In this document: one piece after another, positions 11,296 to 23,625 of the stretch
Layout of the letters: every line of letters begins with the position of its first letter
How positions within the stretch are numbered: the first letter of the stretch is position 1
Assembly (NCBI GenBank): GCA_963693285.1
Contig: OY848923.1
Span: 1,527,026-1,591,025, forward strand
Origin: Xestospongia muta
Taxonomy: Eukaryota > Porifera > Demospongiae > Haplosclerida > Petrosiidae
Direction: 5' to 3'
DNA length: 64,000 bases
Notes under the pieces: model-generated
Database searches by the model: none
What the model was told of the DNA's origin: nothing
The model's input: only the letters and a program-made list of their open reading frames with translations
Made by a program: the position numbers and the translations under genes

Positions 11296-13919
11296 TCATA
11301 ATGTACAGCCATAATGTTGCCGTCTGCATTCCAAATCCACCACCATGTGGTGGACATGTGGTGCATACGACTTGACATGTTCAACATGTTGTACAGTTAC
11401 TATCCAACACTGCCGTTCACATTTCTCACATGGATTATGTGTCTCCAGTAATAGTAAGATCTTACTACTAACATTCTTTGCCCATGATAACCATATAGTT
11501 TGCTTAGAAGAAGATTGAATTTCTGGTAAAAGATAAGTGTGGGATTCTGTAGATGTTTTATGTTCCATTGTAGAACTTAGTTCTGGAGCATTTAAACTAT
11601 CTTCTGTCCCTGTCATTAGATTTAAAATGAAGGTATTTTCAGAGTAAATATTACCTTCAAACGGGTCTTTGATTGGTGTATCATGATTAATAGGTGTGGC
11701 TCCATTTAATGGTAGTTGATATGTAGATGTATTTAAACTCCCTTCTATAATATAATCTGTTATTGATGATGATGATCCTTCAGTTAATAATTTATTACTA
11801 TCATTAGTGAGGTTTGAGTTAACATTGCCATGTATATGTAACCAGCCTCCTTTATCTGATCTGAGACAAGAGCAAGCCACAGGCCATCCTTGTTCACTGG
11901 AAGGAATTAAACCTAGCAATACACGATCTGCTATATACTTAGGAGCTACCTAATAAAAAGAGACCTCTCATTTTATCATTCTTTCCACTTGTTTATCTCC
12001 TTATCCATCAATTCATCCATTCATCCATAAATCAATTTATTCATTTATCCATTCTCTTATCCATAAATCCATCAGCCACATTCATCCATCCACTAACCAT
12101 CCATAAAAATCCATCTATCCATCCATTCATCCATTAACTCTAACCTCCCTATTATCTCCTTGATGTATTACACATCGATCATTGACACCATTAGCAATTA
12201 ATCCTCGTTTCAAACCTTGAACAGCAGCTGGATTCCATTCACAAGCGTGTACACATTTCACACCAGTATGTACCAGTAGTGGTAAAGTAAAATAACCAAT
12301 ACCTATGGAGTAATAGACAATTACACATTATAAAGTAACTTTGCACAGTACTACACTGTAAAAATTGATTTGTTGATTTAACTAATATATTGTTATACAG
12401 GTTGTATGTAATAAACTTAATATGATGTGAAAGTAAACATAACACTGTTTTTATTACTAACATACTACTGTTTGTGTAGCTGTAGTGCATTAGTAGTAAA
12501 AACAGTGTTACGCTCACTTTTACATCGTACTATGTTTGCTATATACAACCTGTATAACAATATATTAGTTAAATCAACAAATCAATTTTTACAGTGTATG
12601 CAATAATGGAGATACACTATATTCATTTATTATGATCAGAGCACAGGAGAATGCATTATCTTCTTTCTGACTCAAGTAAAATCTCTTGTTCTTACCAGCA
12701 TACAAATCAACAATAGTCTCTCCATCACAAGACAATCGAGCCATTCTCAATTTTTCTGTAATATTCCCTCGACTAAACATGCATTGTGTTACATCAAAAA
12801 TGTATTTGACGCCGTTATCAATATGTTCCACCCATCCATCATCTCCTAACACTAAGACAGTATCAGGAGTACGAAATTGATCAGGTAAAACACCTCCTTG
12901 TAAAGCAATTCTACTGCAACATAGAGCTTCAGTAATAAATGACCAGATCTTGTCATCTTTACTGATTAGTATCTTCCAGAAAGGGTGTGTAAAAGGTTCT
13001 TTTGGTAAGACCACCAAGTTACCATGACGATAGATCTTTGTTAATGCTATACATAGATTAGTGAGAAAATCATTCATTAGTTCTCTATCAATAATGCCAT
13101 GTTGTGCTGCTCTTTCTTTAACAATACTTTCTATCTTCTGTGCCTTTGTGTTATTAGCAGTTTTCTTTTTTGATGTCTTGTCATTAGGTAATTTGCATAG
13201 CTTGCAATCTTCAAAAGGAGCAGGTAAAAGGACCGTTTCCATAGCGATTGGCATCTTTGATATCGATTCTGTTGAGTGAATTGTGCTTGTTCTCGTTTCA
13301 AATACTACAAATTCAGGTTTTATTGGTATAGCATAATCTCCTTCAGTTGTTTTAGTGATAATTCTTGTTCTGTCATAATGACCATGTGCTTCAAGAAGAG
13401 TTCTAAATTACATATACCAGGTATATAAAGTAATCATAACAATATCATATAGTTATTGTATTAGTTATTTAAATGAGTTGATGCTAATGGACTGTGGCTG
13501 ATAATATAGGTTTGTTTAGTCCAGCTATCAATGTTGTCTTTTCCACCTATGCAATTGCAATTATGTGTATCTTTTAAGATGGCAGAATTTCAATCATATG
13601 TCTCCAACTATCGAATGCAACAAAAAGAAACTTACCATCTATTATGATATTCTAATATAACAAGCTATCTGTCATGCTAGTTTTAATCATCAGTTAGGCT
13701 GGCATGCACTGGGAGTGAACTGCTTGCATTTGCTAACAAGCTGGCATCAGTTCAGTGTCATTTATTAACCTTCCCAAAATTATATTGTCCATTTAAAATC
13801 ATCAATGACATTACTATCAAATATCTTACACTACTGTACCGTAAACCTCACTTTATCTGCTTTATACGTTTTGAGTCATTTTGGAGCAGAACCCAATTCT
13901 CCTCATGCTTGTCCGTCAT
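11296..13919 (-). CDS. TRMT12: tRNA wybutosine-synthesizing protein 2 (TYW2/TRMT12)
   Basis: Transfers the 3-amino-3-carboxypropyl group of S-adenosylmethionine to the modified guanosine at position 37 of tRNA-Phe in wybutosine synthesis (known for the family). Four exons: complement of 13852..13919, 12696..13402, 12145..12302 and 11296..11949, all GT-AG and in phase, 528 aa. Exon 1 starts MTDKHEE and ends KQI(K). Exon 2 has the substrate region GDDGWVEHIDNGVKY, FDVTQCMFSRGNITEK and DLYAG. Exon 3 completes the SAM loop as GIGYFTLP and has CEWNP. Exon 4 has ADRVLLGLIPSSEQGWP and, near the end, VKSYAPHVHHMVVDLEC. Between these, exon 4 carries a Ser/Thr-rich insert of about 100 residues, making the protein longer than I expect for animal orthologues. 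Intron 2 contains a foldback element. Head to head with ZRANB2. Confidence 0.92.
12354..12596. mobile_element. MITE-like inverted-repeat element with TA target site, in TYW2 intron
   Basis: Complete 243-bp element. The left end CACTGTAAAAATTGATTTG and the right end CAAATCAATTTTTACAGTG are reverse complements, and the inverted arms extend about 100 bp inward. It is flanked by TA on both sides (12352-12353 and 12597-12598), consistent with a Tc1/mariner-type target duplication. It has no coding capacity. A complete relative is at 46392 and a half copy at 42123. Confidence 0.85.
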
Positions 13920-14007
13920 TTTGTTTTCTAAATATACGAATACACAAAATAATTCTGAAATCATGTCATCGACGAGTTTTAATTAGAAAAAGTTGGAATA
14001 GCTGAAA
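13920..14007. promoter_or_regulatory. 88-bp bidirectional promoter, TYW2/ZRANB2
   Basis: Only 88 bases separate the two divergent start codons (TYW2 ATG ending at 13919, ZRANB2 ATG at 14008), so 5' UTRs and core promoters must share or overlap this gap. No clear TATA box is present. The gap includes ATCATGTCATCGACGAG, which is only loosely CRE-like. Confidence 0.6.
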
Positions 14008-15961
14008 ATGGCAAAGAGCTTAAAAGTGAATGAAGGAGACTGGATTTGTGGAGAGAAAAGGTTATATTAACAAGTTTAAGTAACTAAATGGATTGTTAGA
14101 ATGCTATTTGGAGTCAATTTTATATGAATACGGCTATATATTGATCATTGAAGCCATCCATGTTTTATTGATTCTCTAGTTGCGGTAATATCAACTTTTC
14201 GTGGAGAGACAAATGCAACAAGTGTGGCAAAAGTAAGTTTTGAAAATGGTAAACAATAGCTAATTAATTACTCGTGTACTTATAGCCACACCCCTTAAGA
14301 ATGTATGTATCTCTAATAGATGTTGTATTAAATGGTAAGAGTTTATTGTTGTGTCTTTTTAGGTAAAGGTAAAGTGGATGTGTTTAAAAAGGCAGGCAAT
14401 GAAATAGGTAGACAACTTGCCACTAAAAGTGGGGGACTATTTAGTGCTGAAGATTGGCAGTGTCCAATGTATGTAATGGAAGTTATGAGATGACAATTGT
14501 AAAACTTTCTCTCTCCTTTTTCCTCTGTCAGGTGTGGCAATGTGAATTGGGCAAGAAGAAATGAATGTAATGTCTGCAAACAACCTAAGTTTTCAAAAGT
14601 TGAAGCTCGTACTGGTATGGATTAGATTGCTGTCGTCCATCCATCTATCTATCTATCCATCCATCATCCATACATAATACATTCATTTACACATTCGTCC
14701 ATTACCCATTAATTGGTAGTAAGCAGTATCAGAATTACATCATCACATTGACAATATTCCTTAGACCCTAAACTCTAAAAATAGTAACACACAATCATGT
14801 GTTACTATTTTTAGTAATCTTATGATTACATCACCCATTAATCTACTGATCCGTCCATCAATATTTGTATATATCCATTCTCTATAGGTGCTGGTGGTGG
14901 ATACTGTGACCGTGACAATGTGGAATATATTGATAGACGTGATTCAGATGATGAAATTGATGATGTAAATAAACCACAATATATATACTACTACATCACG
15001 TGTAATATCTATATATCATACGTACTATATGATAACAGGTTTTCTTATTTTTTTTTTTTAATTTCTTACTTCTTGTTTGACATACTTGACCTTTTCATAA
15101 CTTTTTCTTTATAGTTTGGTCGTAAAAAGAAGCAGTTCCGTTTGTCATCAAAATCAGGAAATGATTCCAAGGTATGTATTATTAAGATAATATGTACTTT
15201 ACCATATCAACTGTGTTATGTACTGTATGGATGACTGACTGAGTGGATAATGGATGGATGAATTCATTGTTTGATAGATGAATGGATAAATGGATGAATG
15301 GTTTTTGTAATCCTTTGCTATTTTTGGTATCTAACAATTAATGATATTTTTTAACTTAATTCACTCTTGTTCTGTCCAGATCAAAGATAGAAAAACCAAA
15401 GAAGAAAAGAATGGTACATTATCAAACTACAATGTTACTGGAAGTAATGAGGAGGAAGATAGTGACAATGATGAAGATGTTGATTTGTCAAAATATGATT
15501 TAATTGTGAGTGATGAAGAGGAGACTCAAGTGAAGTAAGTAAAGAGCAGCCAACTTTATGATCATCCAAGTATCTGTCCATTTTTCCACTTATCTATCCA
15601 TTTATTCATTCGTTTACCTGTCCATTGGCCCATTGATTCATCCTTCCATCCATGTTTTGACTCAGTCATGATGTCTTTGTGTTTTTACATATCTAGGTCT
15701 CATAGTCCTCACAAAAGGTCTCATTCTCATTCTAGGAGTCGCTCTAGTAGTCCTAAGAGAAGACGTCATTCTTATCGTTCTAGATCCAGATCCAGGTCAC
15801 TAGATCGGCGCAAAAGATCTCGTTCTCGATCCTATGAAAGAGGGCGTGGTCACAAGAGAGCTCATTCGAGATCTAGATCAAGATCACACGAGCGAAAAAG
15901 GCGATCAAAGGAGCACAGACGAAGTCACCGGTCTCGTTCTCATTCTAGAGATCGTAGATGA
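14008..15961 (+). CDS. ZRANB2: ZRANB2 (Ran-binding-type zinc finger, SR-like splicing protein)
   Basis: Nuclear RNA-binding splicing regulator (family knowledge). Eight exons: 14008..14060, 14180..14232, 14363..14468, 14532..14614, 14888..14964, 15115..15171, 15380..15534 and 15697..15961, all GT-AG and in phase, 282 aa. Two RanBP2-type zinc fingers are visible: DWIC...CGNINFSWRDKCNKC near residues 10-32 and DWQCPMCGNVNWARRNECNVC near 68-90, each split by an intron. Next come the conserved DNVEYIDRRDSDDE and FGRKKK segments, an acidic stretch with DVDLSKYDL, and a C-terminal Arg/Ser domain rich in RSRSRS. This matches vertebrate ZRANB2 in order and phasing; the RS tail is shorter. A large CT microsatellite follows the stop. 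Confidence 0.94.
14774..14814. repeat. Short foldback with 16-bp perfect arms, ZRANB2 intron 4
   Basis: CTAAAAATAGTAACAC (14774-14789) and GTGTTACTATTTTTAG (14799-14814) are exact reverse complements around a 9-base loop. A near copy lies at 20659-20699, upstream of the first zinc-finger splice junction of GLIS, so this is a dispersed miniature foldback rather than a chance hairpin. Confidence 0.75.
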
Positions 15962-16100
15962 AATGAACTTCTTGAGATCGTCTTTCTTTTCTACCTGTTC
16001 TCTGTAGGAGTGGTGACAGGGTTGATAATGTTAACATGTATATATTGAGCCTACCTCTTATAACTAAATAGTATAATTTATTTATATTTTGTGCCTTATC

Positions 16101-16500
<400 letters not shown>

Positions 16501-18036
16501 CTCTTCCCATGTCCTAGGTTCATCACTTTTTCCCATATACTACAGTGTTGATAATAAAGTAATAATGTGTTTAATATGTGACTCTATTAAATTTGAACTT
16601 GCTCCCAAAATTGCTATCACGACACAATGCACAATTTATTTTCATTTTTTGTGACACTTTAAAAGACTTCGACTTCCTTCTGTTCGTATTGAACAATTTT
16701 ATTCCTTTAAAACTTTTGTTTACAACCACCATACATGTATAATGTATGCACTTCAACTCAACATGATATTTGATTAGAACCATTTTCTGAGCAAGTCTTC
16801 ATGTAGACCTTCCCTTTTATGTAGTAATTATATATATAATAGTAGTAATGGTAAAGTCAATTCTTGTATACTTACTAAGCAGTGAATCTATATAGTGTCT
16901 ATAAAATTACACAACAAAACTTGGGCTATAAGATTGTACAAATTTAGACTGCTTTATATTTATATGTGTCTTTATGGTAATACTGATGATGAATATAACA
17001 GAACTTTATTGTTTTATGTGATAGTTTGTGGTCAGTAGAATTGCTCATTGAATATATTGATCTCGCATAAGAGAACAGTAGACCTCAAAGTTCAAAGTTA
17101 AAATCAACAAACCTAATTTATATTTCTCATCTCATTCTCTTGAGGACATATGATGTTATGATGTCAGGACACTAAGTGTGTTGTTTATTTGTAATAGGTT
17201 ATGACGTAAACAGACTGAATTACCAACAAATTAACACTGTTCCCATGCCACACCTTCTCAGTTACCATGGTAACTAAATTTGCCCATGAATCTTATTAAA
17301 CTAATGTCTGTATATAGTTTAAGGTGTGAAATCTTTAGTGTTAACCTCATTATTAATATTGATAATATGAGACTCACAGGTTGTAAACTTGTCTTTGAAG
17401 CTTGAACTTGGTAGCATTATTTAGAGTTCTTGAAACAAATAAAACACTATTAAAGTTTTTAGACTAAGATGACATTTATCCTGGCTGAAGTTTGAAATGA
17501 CTAATAAACTTTCTCCAGTACTTATTTTACTGAGTACATTGAAATAGGTGATATTTCAAGAATCTTTGGAACATCCATCAAAGTAATTATTGTCTGTGTA
17601 AGACTGAGTAGCGAGTTTCCTGTGTCTTTTTCAAACGTTCCTGGCTTCTTTTATTTGATGTTAGAGATTTTTATTTCAAAATATAACAACATTGTCATAA
17701 AGAAAGGTTAAAAACATGAGGAATTGAATAATATAATACATAATAATAATAATATCAATAAAGTTAGGAAGTCAGTAATAGCAAAGATTGAAGTAAATAC
17801 AATTTAAATGTTAATGCTAAATAAGATATAATAAGAAGTGATATAACAGTTGTAGGCTTGTAGGGTTTTTCATTTGAATAAATGCTCAACAAAAACTAAA
17901 GTCCTCATGTACCTGTACGACAAATACATGTGAACACTTTATTATAACATGTATATTTTAAGACTCAAGTGAAAATTGTTATAATGAAATTGTGAGAATT
18001 TATGAATAAATGGCTATTTTCTTTGTTGTTACATAC
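16501..18036. other. Intergenic/3' UTR region between convergent ZRANB2 and GLIS
   Basis: AT-rich, with no gene, RNA or clear repeat beyond short AATA runs near 17730-17760. Polyadenylation-like AATAAA motifs occur for both convergent genes, for example near 17436 on the plus strand. Confidence 0.5.
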
Positions 18037-21000
18037 TTAGTTGTACATTGATGACGTTGGTATAGTTGAGTAATCTTGATGATGCAAGGTAACTGGTGGT
18101 TGATTTGTTAATGGAGTCTGATAATATATATATTGTGTATCTTCATAACGTGGTGGTAAATGATTTGGTATGTACTGGGATGGGGGTAAGTGGGTGGGGT
18201 TATAATATTGGTGGTTGTAGGCAGATTGAGGATGAGTGTGTACATTGGTATGTGATGGTATTTTCATCATTGGTCTTGGTGATGACAATGATGGTATGAC
18301 TGGACTTTTAGGGTTAGGAATATAAAAATCCTGTGTGGACGGCTGGTTGTACACGTGAGGAGAAAACTCAACTACTTGTGGACACTGGTAAGGTGAGTTT
18401 GAGTGGTTTTGTAAGTAGGTGTGGTGTGAGTTACCTGGTGAACAATGCGTCATATCTTGAGTGTTATAAAAAGTATTATTAGATGGTGAGCCTATTATGA
18501 ACCCCGGAGAGGGAGGGTGGAGTTGTTCGTTACTTGTGTTGGCTTGATAAGGATATTGTGGTGAAAATACATGTATTAAAGCTGGGGGTTGCATCTCTAC
18601 TTTGGGAAGTTGTAGGTGTCCTTTGTCGTTATGCGTATAGTGTTTTTTGCCTAATGGTTTAATGTTGTTCTGTAGACCTTGTATGAGTAAACAATCATCT
18701 AGTTTATTAGTTGTTTCATTACGAGGCTATAGAAAGAGAAATATTATTAACATAAGGTTTGTGCAGTGGGATTTGTTCTTGTATTGTAATTTGGTATCAA
18801 ATGCACAACAGTAGAATGCTACTTTATTGTACTGGTAGATCTTATTACAAAGCAATAATGTATCAAATCCAGTATAAAGCAGTTTAAACAATATTATTAA
18901 CAAGGGATTAGATTTAGGTGAATAGACCGAATTTGAACTGTTGATATATTTGTGTAACTCAATCAACTGATCGTGTATCAGTCAATAATTTTTACTCATA
19001 TTACGTTACCTCTGTGACCTGGTAACACCCAAGGTCTCTATATATTAATAATATTCATGTTATGAGGCGGTTGCCATTGAGAATATAGGATATAAACAAT
19101 AGGACTCTAACTTTAAACAACGACAAAAAATAGTCACAACATTAATACTTTACTAGTTGTATTGCTTCTGGGAAAATGATAAGCACAAATAAAAACAACT
19201 GCCCCCACAGTGTAATTAATTTTAATTTTTAATTCAATGCATGGCTTTACATGTGCAGTAATGCTTTAATGTAACTATTGTAAAGGCTATTTGTTATTGT
19301 TTGTTAAAATTCTTTGGTATTACCTTCTTTCTTTGGGAGTGGTTTCGAGTGTGTTTTCTCAACGAGCTTGGATCAGTGTATCTCTTGTCACATCCGGGAA
19401 AGGTGCAAGCAAATGGTTTCTATGGAAATAAAGAAGTACATGTAAATAAATAAAGTAAAGTGGTTGTATTATGACTAGATCTATTGTTTGAGTAGTTTTT
19501 GCTTACCTGTTCATAATGTGTTTTCTGATGTTTAGAACGATCGGAGGAGTTTGAGAAAGATTTATTGCAGCCTGCTATTTGACATAGATATGGTTTCTCT
19601 CCAGTATGTGTTCGCATGTGTATCTTGAGATTCTCTAGTCTTGAAAAAGCCTTATTACAACCATGATGCTATTAAACAAAAGAAGTAAATAGCAATAAAT
19701 GAGAATAACAGACAATAATAATGTGATATTAAATCTCCTAGGAGCTGCAGACACTTACTAAACATTTATTTTTAGTTAAAATGTCTTTCTGTCTACTGTT
19801 CAAATGATGCTCTTTATTAGCCTGTATTCATTGTCTGTGTGTGTTCTATTATACTACCATTAATGGCCTTAGGCTGTCTATATATCTGTGGGTGTTCTAC
19901 TAATATAGCCAGTAATCGTTAAAAGTATATTCATCATTAATTATTAAAATAAAAAGCTGCTTCATCAATTGAAGCAATTCAGTTAAATTGAATGTACAAT
20001 TTGAATTTGTACTGAAGACATATTCATTACAATTTGTTCATTTGAAATCACTGACTAAGATTCAAAAAAGATGTTCTTTAATGACAGATCTTTTAACTGC
20101 AATTCCCCTTGAGCAATCAGATACTTATTCCCACAATAAACCAACACTATTCATGCTTTGGTAGACTGGGATAATAATATTATTCATGACATCATGGTTC
20201 CATTAAGTTAATATTCATTTTTTCCAGACAATCATGTAATATACATTCTCATATGTCTGAGATGAGGTATGAGAGCTATAAGTGTATTCGTTAACCTAAG
20301 TGATTTGCCAAGTTAGGAAAATGAGAATCATATTCAATTAGGTACTAGCAAAGTACTCACAAACAGATTGTTTTTGAAACCAAGGTATGCAAAGAATGGT
20401 AATTACTTGTTTTTTTACTTGCTTATCTTTTGCATGTATATACTCTAGGGAGAGTTAATAAGCTGTCAGTTAGTTAAGTATTTGTTTATAACAAACATCT
20501 GATCATCATTATTTCATTGGTAATAGCATTTTTAGAGGTAAGCATCTTCAAGGCTGACAGGCGATAAGTCTGTCACATGTGGCATCATTATATTGGAAGA
20601 ATAGCTGCTCAACTATACAGAATACTGTTGGAGTTACGGGTAGTTATCTATTACCTAGCTTTAAATATAGTAACACAGAACACATGTTACTATTTTTAGT
20701 AATAGTTGATTACATACCAGTTAAACTATTTTAATTATAGGAACTTACTGTGCATTTATTAGGTTTCTCTCCAGAGTGAATTCGTAAGTGAATGACGAGT
20801 TTGTATCGAGCATTGAAGGGTTTTCTATTCCTCGGACAGTTCCTCCACAGACACACATAATCCTCCATAATCCCTTTATCGATATGAGTCTTCTCAATAT
20901 GCTGGACTAGATCAGTAATACAAGAGAATTGTTGCATACACATATCCCATTGACAGTTGACTGGGTCATTGCTACTGATGTCAGTGTAGTGACTATTGGT

Positions 21001-22179
21001 GCTAGAGGCTGACTTGACTGAACAATGCATAGGAGCCAATAATGGTGGTATATCCATGGGTTCTGCTGTTTGTAAGAGTAGATTTGGTTGAGTGTTCTGA
21101 GCAATGGGATGCTCTGTGTAGGTTATTTTGTTAGTGATAGTGGTGTTGAATGTCCCTTCAGAGTTTTGGTTCTGTTCAATTGATGTTTTGCGTTCTTTAA
21201 TTGTGTATTGCGTGGGCGGTACAGGACTAATTTGTCCAACTAAGTGACCTATGCCTCCTGAGGGATTAGGGGAGACAGCTGGATGTCCGATTGTTTGAGG
21301 CTGGCTATAGAAAGGGATAAGAGAATTTGGAGAGGCACGAATGAGTGCATTAAATTCTGTTAAGTCTGAGAGAGGAGATGTAGAAAAAGCTCGTTTACGG
21401 GTTGTCAACCTAGCTGATTGCCGTGGACTGATACCCAAACTGATGTCTGGGATATAAGATGATACAGAATTGAGATGCGGTGTTGTTGGTGTATCGTCAA
21501 AGTCAGGATTGCTACCACTGGTTGAACTTAGACCAGTTAAATGCTGTAGTGTTGGTTTTCTATGTAATACATTCGTCGGTTGTTTGGTAAATGGGTCTCC
21601 TAAGTTGGGTATTGGTGGTAATAATGGTGATCTTGGACTAGTGAGTACAATGGAGGATATGTCAGAGAATGTTGGAGACTGTGCATTATGGTAATGAGTG
21701 TTAGGAATTTGTAAATAATTATTTGTTGTTTGGGGTAACACCTGTCCCGAGAAACCCTGACGATGTAATCGTGGATTTCCTGTAGGTACTACAAATCCTG
21801 AATTCTGTGAGTGATCTGGTAAATAATGCATTCCATTAAGTGGTAAACTGCATGGGGATAGAGTCTGTGGACTCTCTTGTTTGAAGGAAAAAGAGTTTGG
21901 TAGCTCATTGGACCTGCAGTATGGAGGTAGAGGTACCGGTGGTACAGGTGTCCCTCCAGTTAAGACGTTGCGTTGCTGCGAGAGTTGAGGCAATGAAGTA
22001 TGCTGCAATGTGTGGGTGCCTTGTCTCGGTGGAAGGGGTGAGGGCGTGCCTGACTGAACCTTGATGGGCGGCACCATAGCGAATTGTCTTTGGTTACTGC
22101 TTGCTTTATCAGTTGCCATGTTGAACAGCAAGGTATCTGCAGTGTGTAGAGAGATATTGGAAGTATTACAAACTTGCAT
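18037..22179 (-). CDS. GLIS: GLIS-type Kruppel-like zinc-finger transcription factor
   Basis: Nuclear DNA-binding factor of the GLI/GLIS/ZIC superfamily. Four exons: complement of 20749..22179, 19507..19668, 19324..19419 and 18037..18726, in phase, 792 aa. Exon 1 encodes a Pro/Ser-rich N-terminal region, then ZF1 (CQWDMC, ending HIEKTHID) and ZF2 (CLWRNC...[16 protein letters not shown]). Exon 2 gives ZF3 ([21 protein letters not shown]) and ZF4 ([21 protein letters not shown]). Exon 3 gives ZF5 ([21 protein letters not shown]). Exon 4 is a Pro/Tyr/Ser-rich tail. ZF4 lacks the extra Asn-Arg of the GLI linker, and ZF1 ends HIEKTHID as in GLIS1/3, which favours GLIS over GLI or ZIC. An alternative start, [10 protein letters not shown], lies 20 codons downstream. 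Head to head with GFER. Confidence 0.88.
20659..20699. repeat. Second copy of the AATAGTAACAC foldback
   Basis: TTTAAATATAGTAACAC and ATGTTACTATTTTTAG pair as an imperfect hairpin, very similar to the element at 14774-14814. It lies in intron 1 of the GLIS gene, about 50 bp from the donor. Confidence 0.6.
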
Positions 22180-22471
22180 AACGCGTCACAAGCTTTTTAT
22201 AATGCCATTGTAGTAATGTTACAGCTCATTGCTCAGTGCAACAATGCAATAGAATTCACTCACTTTTAACTCTTTACTATTTCAATAGAATTCTTGCTCC
22301 CCCCTCGTTCAGTAACAAGTTTCAATTGCTAGAAAGTCTGCAGGATTTACAGGTCAGTTCAAACCCAAAATAGACCTGTATGCATCATTGCATTACTTTC
22401 TTAAAACACAATCGATTTTTATTTGCGCCATCACATTCCATCATGACGTCATTGTGAATTTATAATAAGTA
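22180..22471. promoter_or_regulatory. Bidirectional promoter GLIS/GFER with perfect CRE
   Basis: The 292-bp gap between divergent start codons contains TGACGTCA at 22444-22451, the palindromic cAMP-response element bound by CREB/ATF factors (established motif), 20 bases from the GFER start codon. A direct repeat TAGAATTC(A/T) flanks ACTCACTTTTAACTC near 22251-22292. Use of the CRE by either gene is inferred. Confidence 0.6.
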
Positions 22472-23424
22472 ATGGCTACTGCTCAGGATGACTCAAGTTC
22501 AAGTCCTAGAGTTGGAGCGGGCAAGAAACCATGTAGAGCATGCATGGACTTTAAAATATGGACTAAATTACAAGGAAAGACACATAAGGTTTGTGCATAG
22601 CACATAACAATAACAAATAATGTACCAGTGGCTGTGTAATAGTATGTTAATTGAAAACATTTAGGGTTAAAATTTAAATCTTTCTATAGTTAACGATTTG
22701 ATATTAATTTATGTTAATATTAATATAATATTAATAATAGTATGTTAATATTATGATGTGGACATGTGCCATTACTACTATATAAAAGTATGATCACTTC
22801 TTAATAAAGTATTATATTATTAATTAAGGAGTCTTCAGAATCAGGAAGTGGTAATTCTACTGAGGTACGTTCTCCGCCAAATTGTCCTGTTGATCGTGAT
22901 GAACTAGGTCAAGCTACATGGACTTTTCTTCATACAATGGCAGCGTACTATCCTGACACGCCCACTCATAAAGAGCAAGACGAAATGAAACAATTGATAT
23001 ACTCATTCTCAAAATTTTATCCTTGTGATGACTGTGCTTATTATATGAGAGAATGGTAAGTAAATAAATTACAATAGTGTGATTATAATAATCACTATTT
23101 TATACTTGCCTTAATTAGGATCTGTTATATATTATATAATATAGTACTGTACAGTTTTGTTGTTATTAAACAACTGCTATAATTATGATAATGAATGACA
23201 TATATTTCTTGATTTTTTTATTTTTGAGCATTTGAATTCAAGTTTGGTCATTTTTTGTGATGATCAACTTACACTGTTATCTGTGGTCTTTCAGACTCTC
23301 ACTCATCTCATGTTACAACATGCAACATTATACTATATAATGTATGTCAACATAGGATATGTTACTTAATAGTTAGTGCAAAGAATAGTAGTCTAGCTTA
23401 CATATTACCTTGAACAGTGATAGT

Positions 23425-23461
<37 letters not shown>

Positions 23462-23625
23462 GGATGAAAACACATCCACCATCTACTCAGGATCGTCATG
23501 TCTTCTCTCACTGGATGTGTGATATGCATAATGAAGTCAATGAGAGACTAGGTAAACCAATTTTTGATTGCTCTAAAGTTGATGAACGATGGCTTCATGG
23601 ATGGAAGGATGGCTCTTGTGACTAA
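22472..23625 (+). CDS. GFER: FAD-linked sulfhydryl oxidase ALR/Erv1 (GFER)
   Basis: Sulfhydryl oxidase of the mitochondrial intermembrane-space disulfide relay; re-oxidises MIA40 and passes electrons to cytochrome c (family knowledge). Three exons: 22472..22588, 22829..23055 and 23463..23625, in phase, 168 aa. Visible motifs: [12 protein letters not shown] (the N-terminal shuttle cysteines with the DFK signature), the FAD-binding start [21 protein letters not shown], the catalytic CxxC in [12 protein letters not shown], and [22 protein letters not shown], holding the HxxxN flavin contact and the structural cysteine pair. All catalytic residues are present. The acceptor of exon 3 directly follows a CT microsatellite. 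Shares an upstream CRE region with GLIS. Confidence 0.94.
23426..23458. repeat. CT microsatellite acting as polypyrimidine tract
   Basis: A 33-base pure CT run followed by AAAG and the first base of GFER exon 3. It occupies the place of the polypyrimidine tract. Confidence 0.85.

Noticed and set aside
21300..22179. GLI or ZIC identity for the zinc-finger gene
   Set aside because: ZF4 lacks the GLI-type extra residues before the ZF5 linker, and ZF5 is C-x4-C unlike ZIC; ZF1/ZF2 text matches GLIS.
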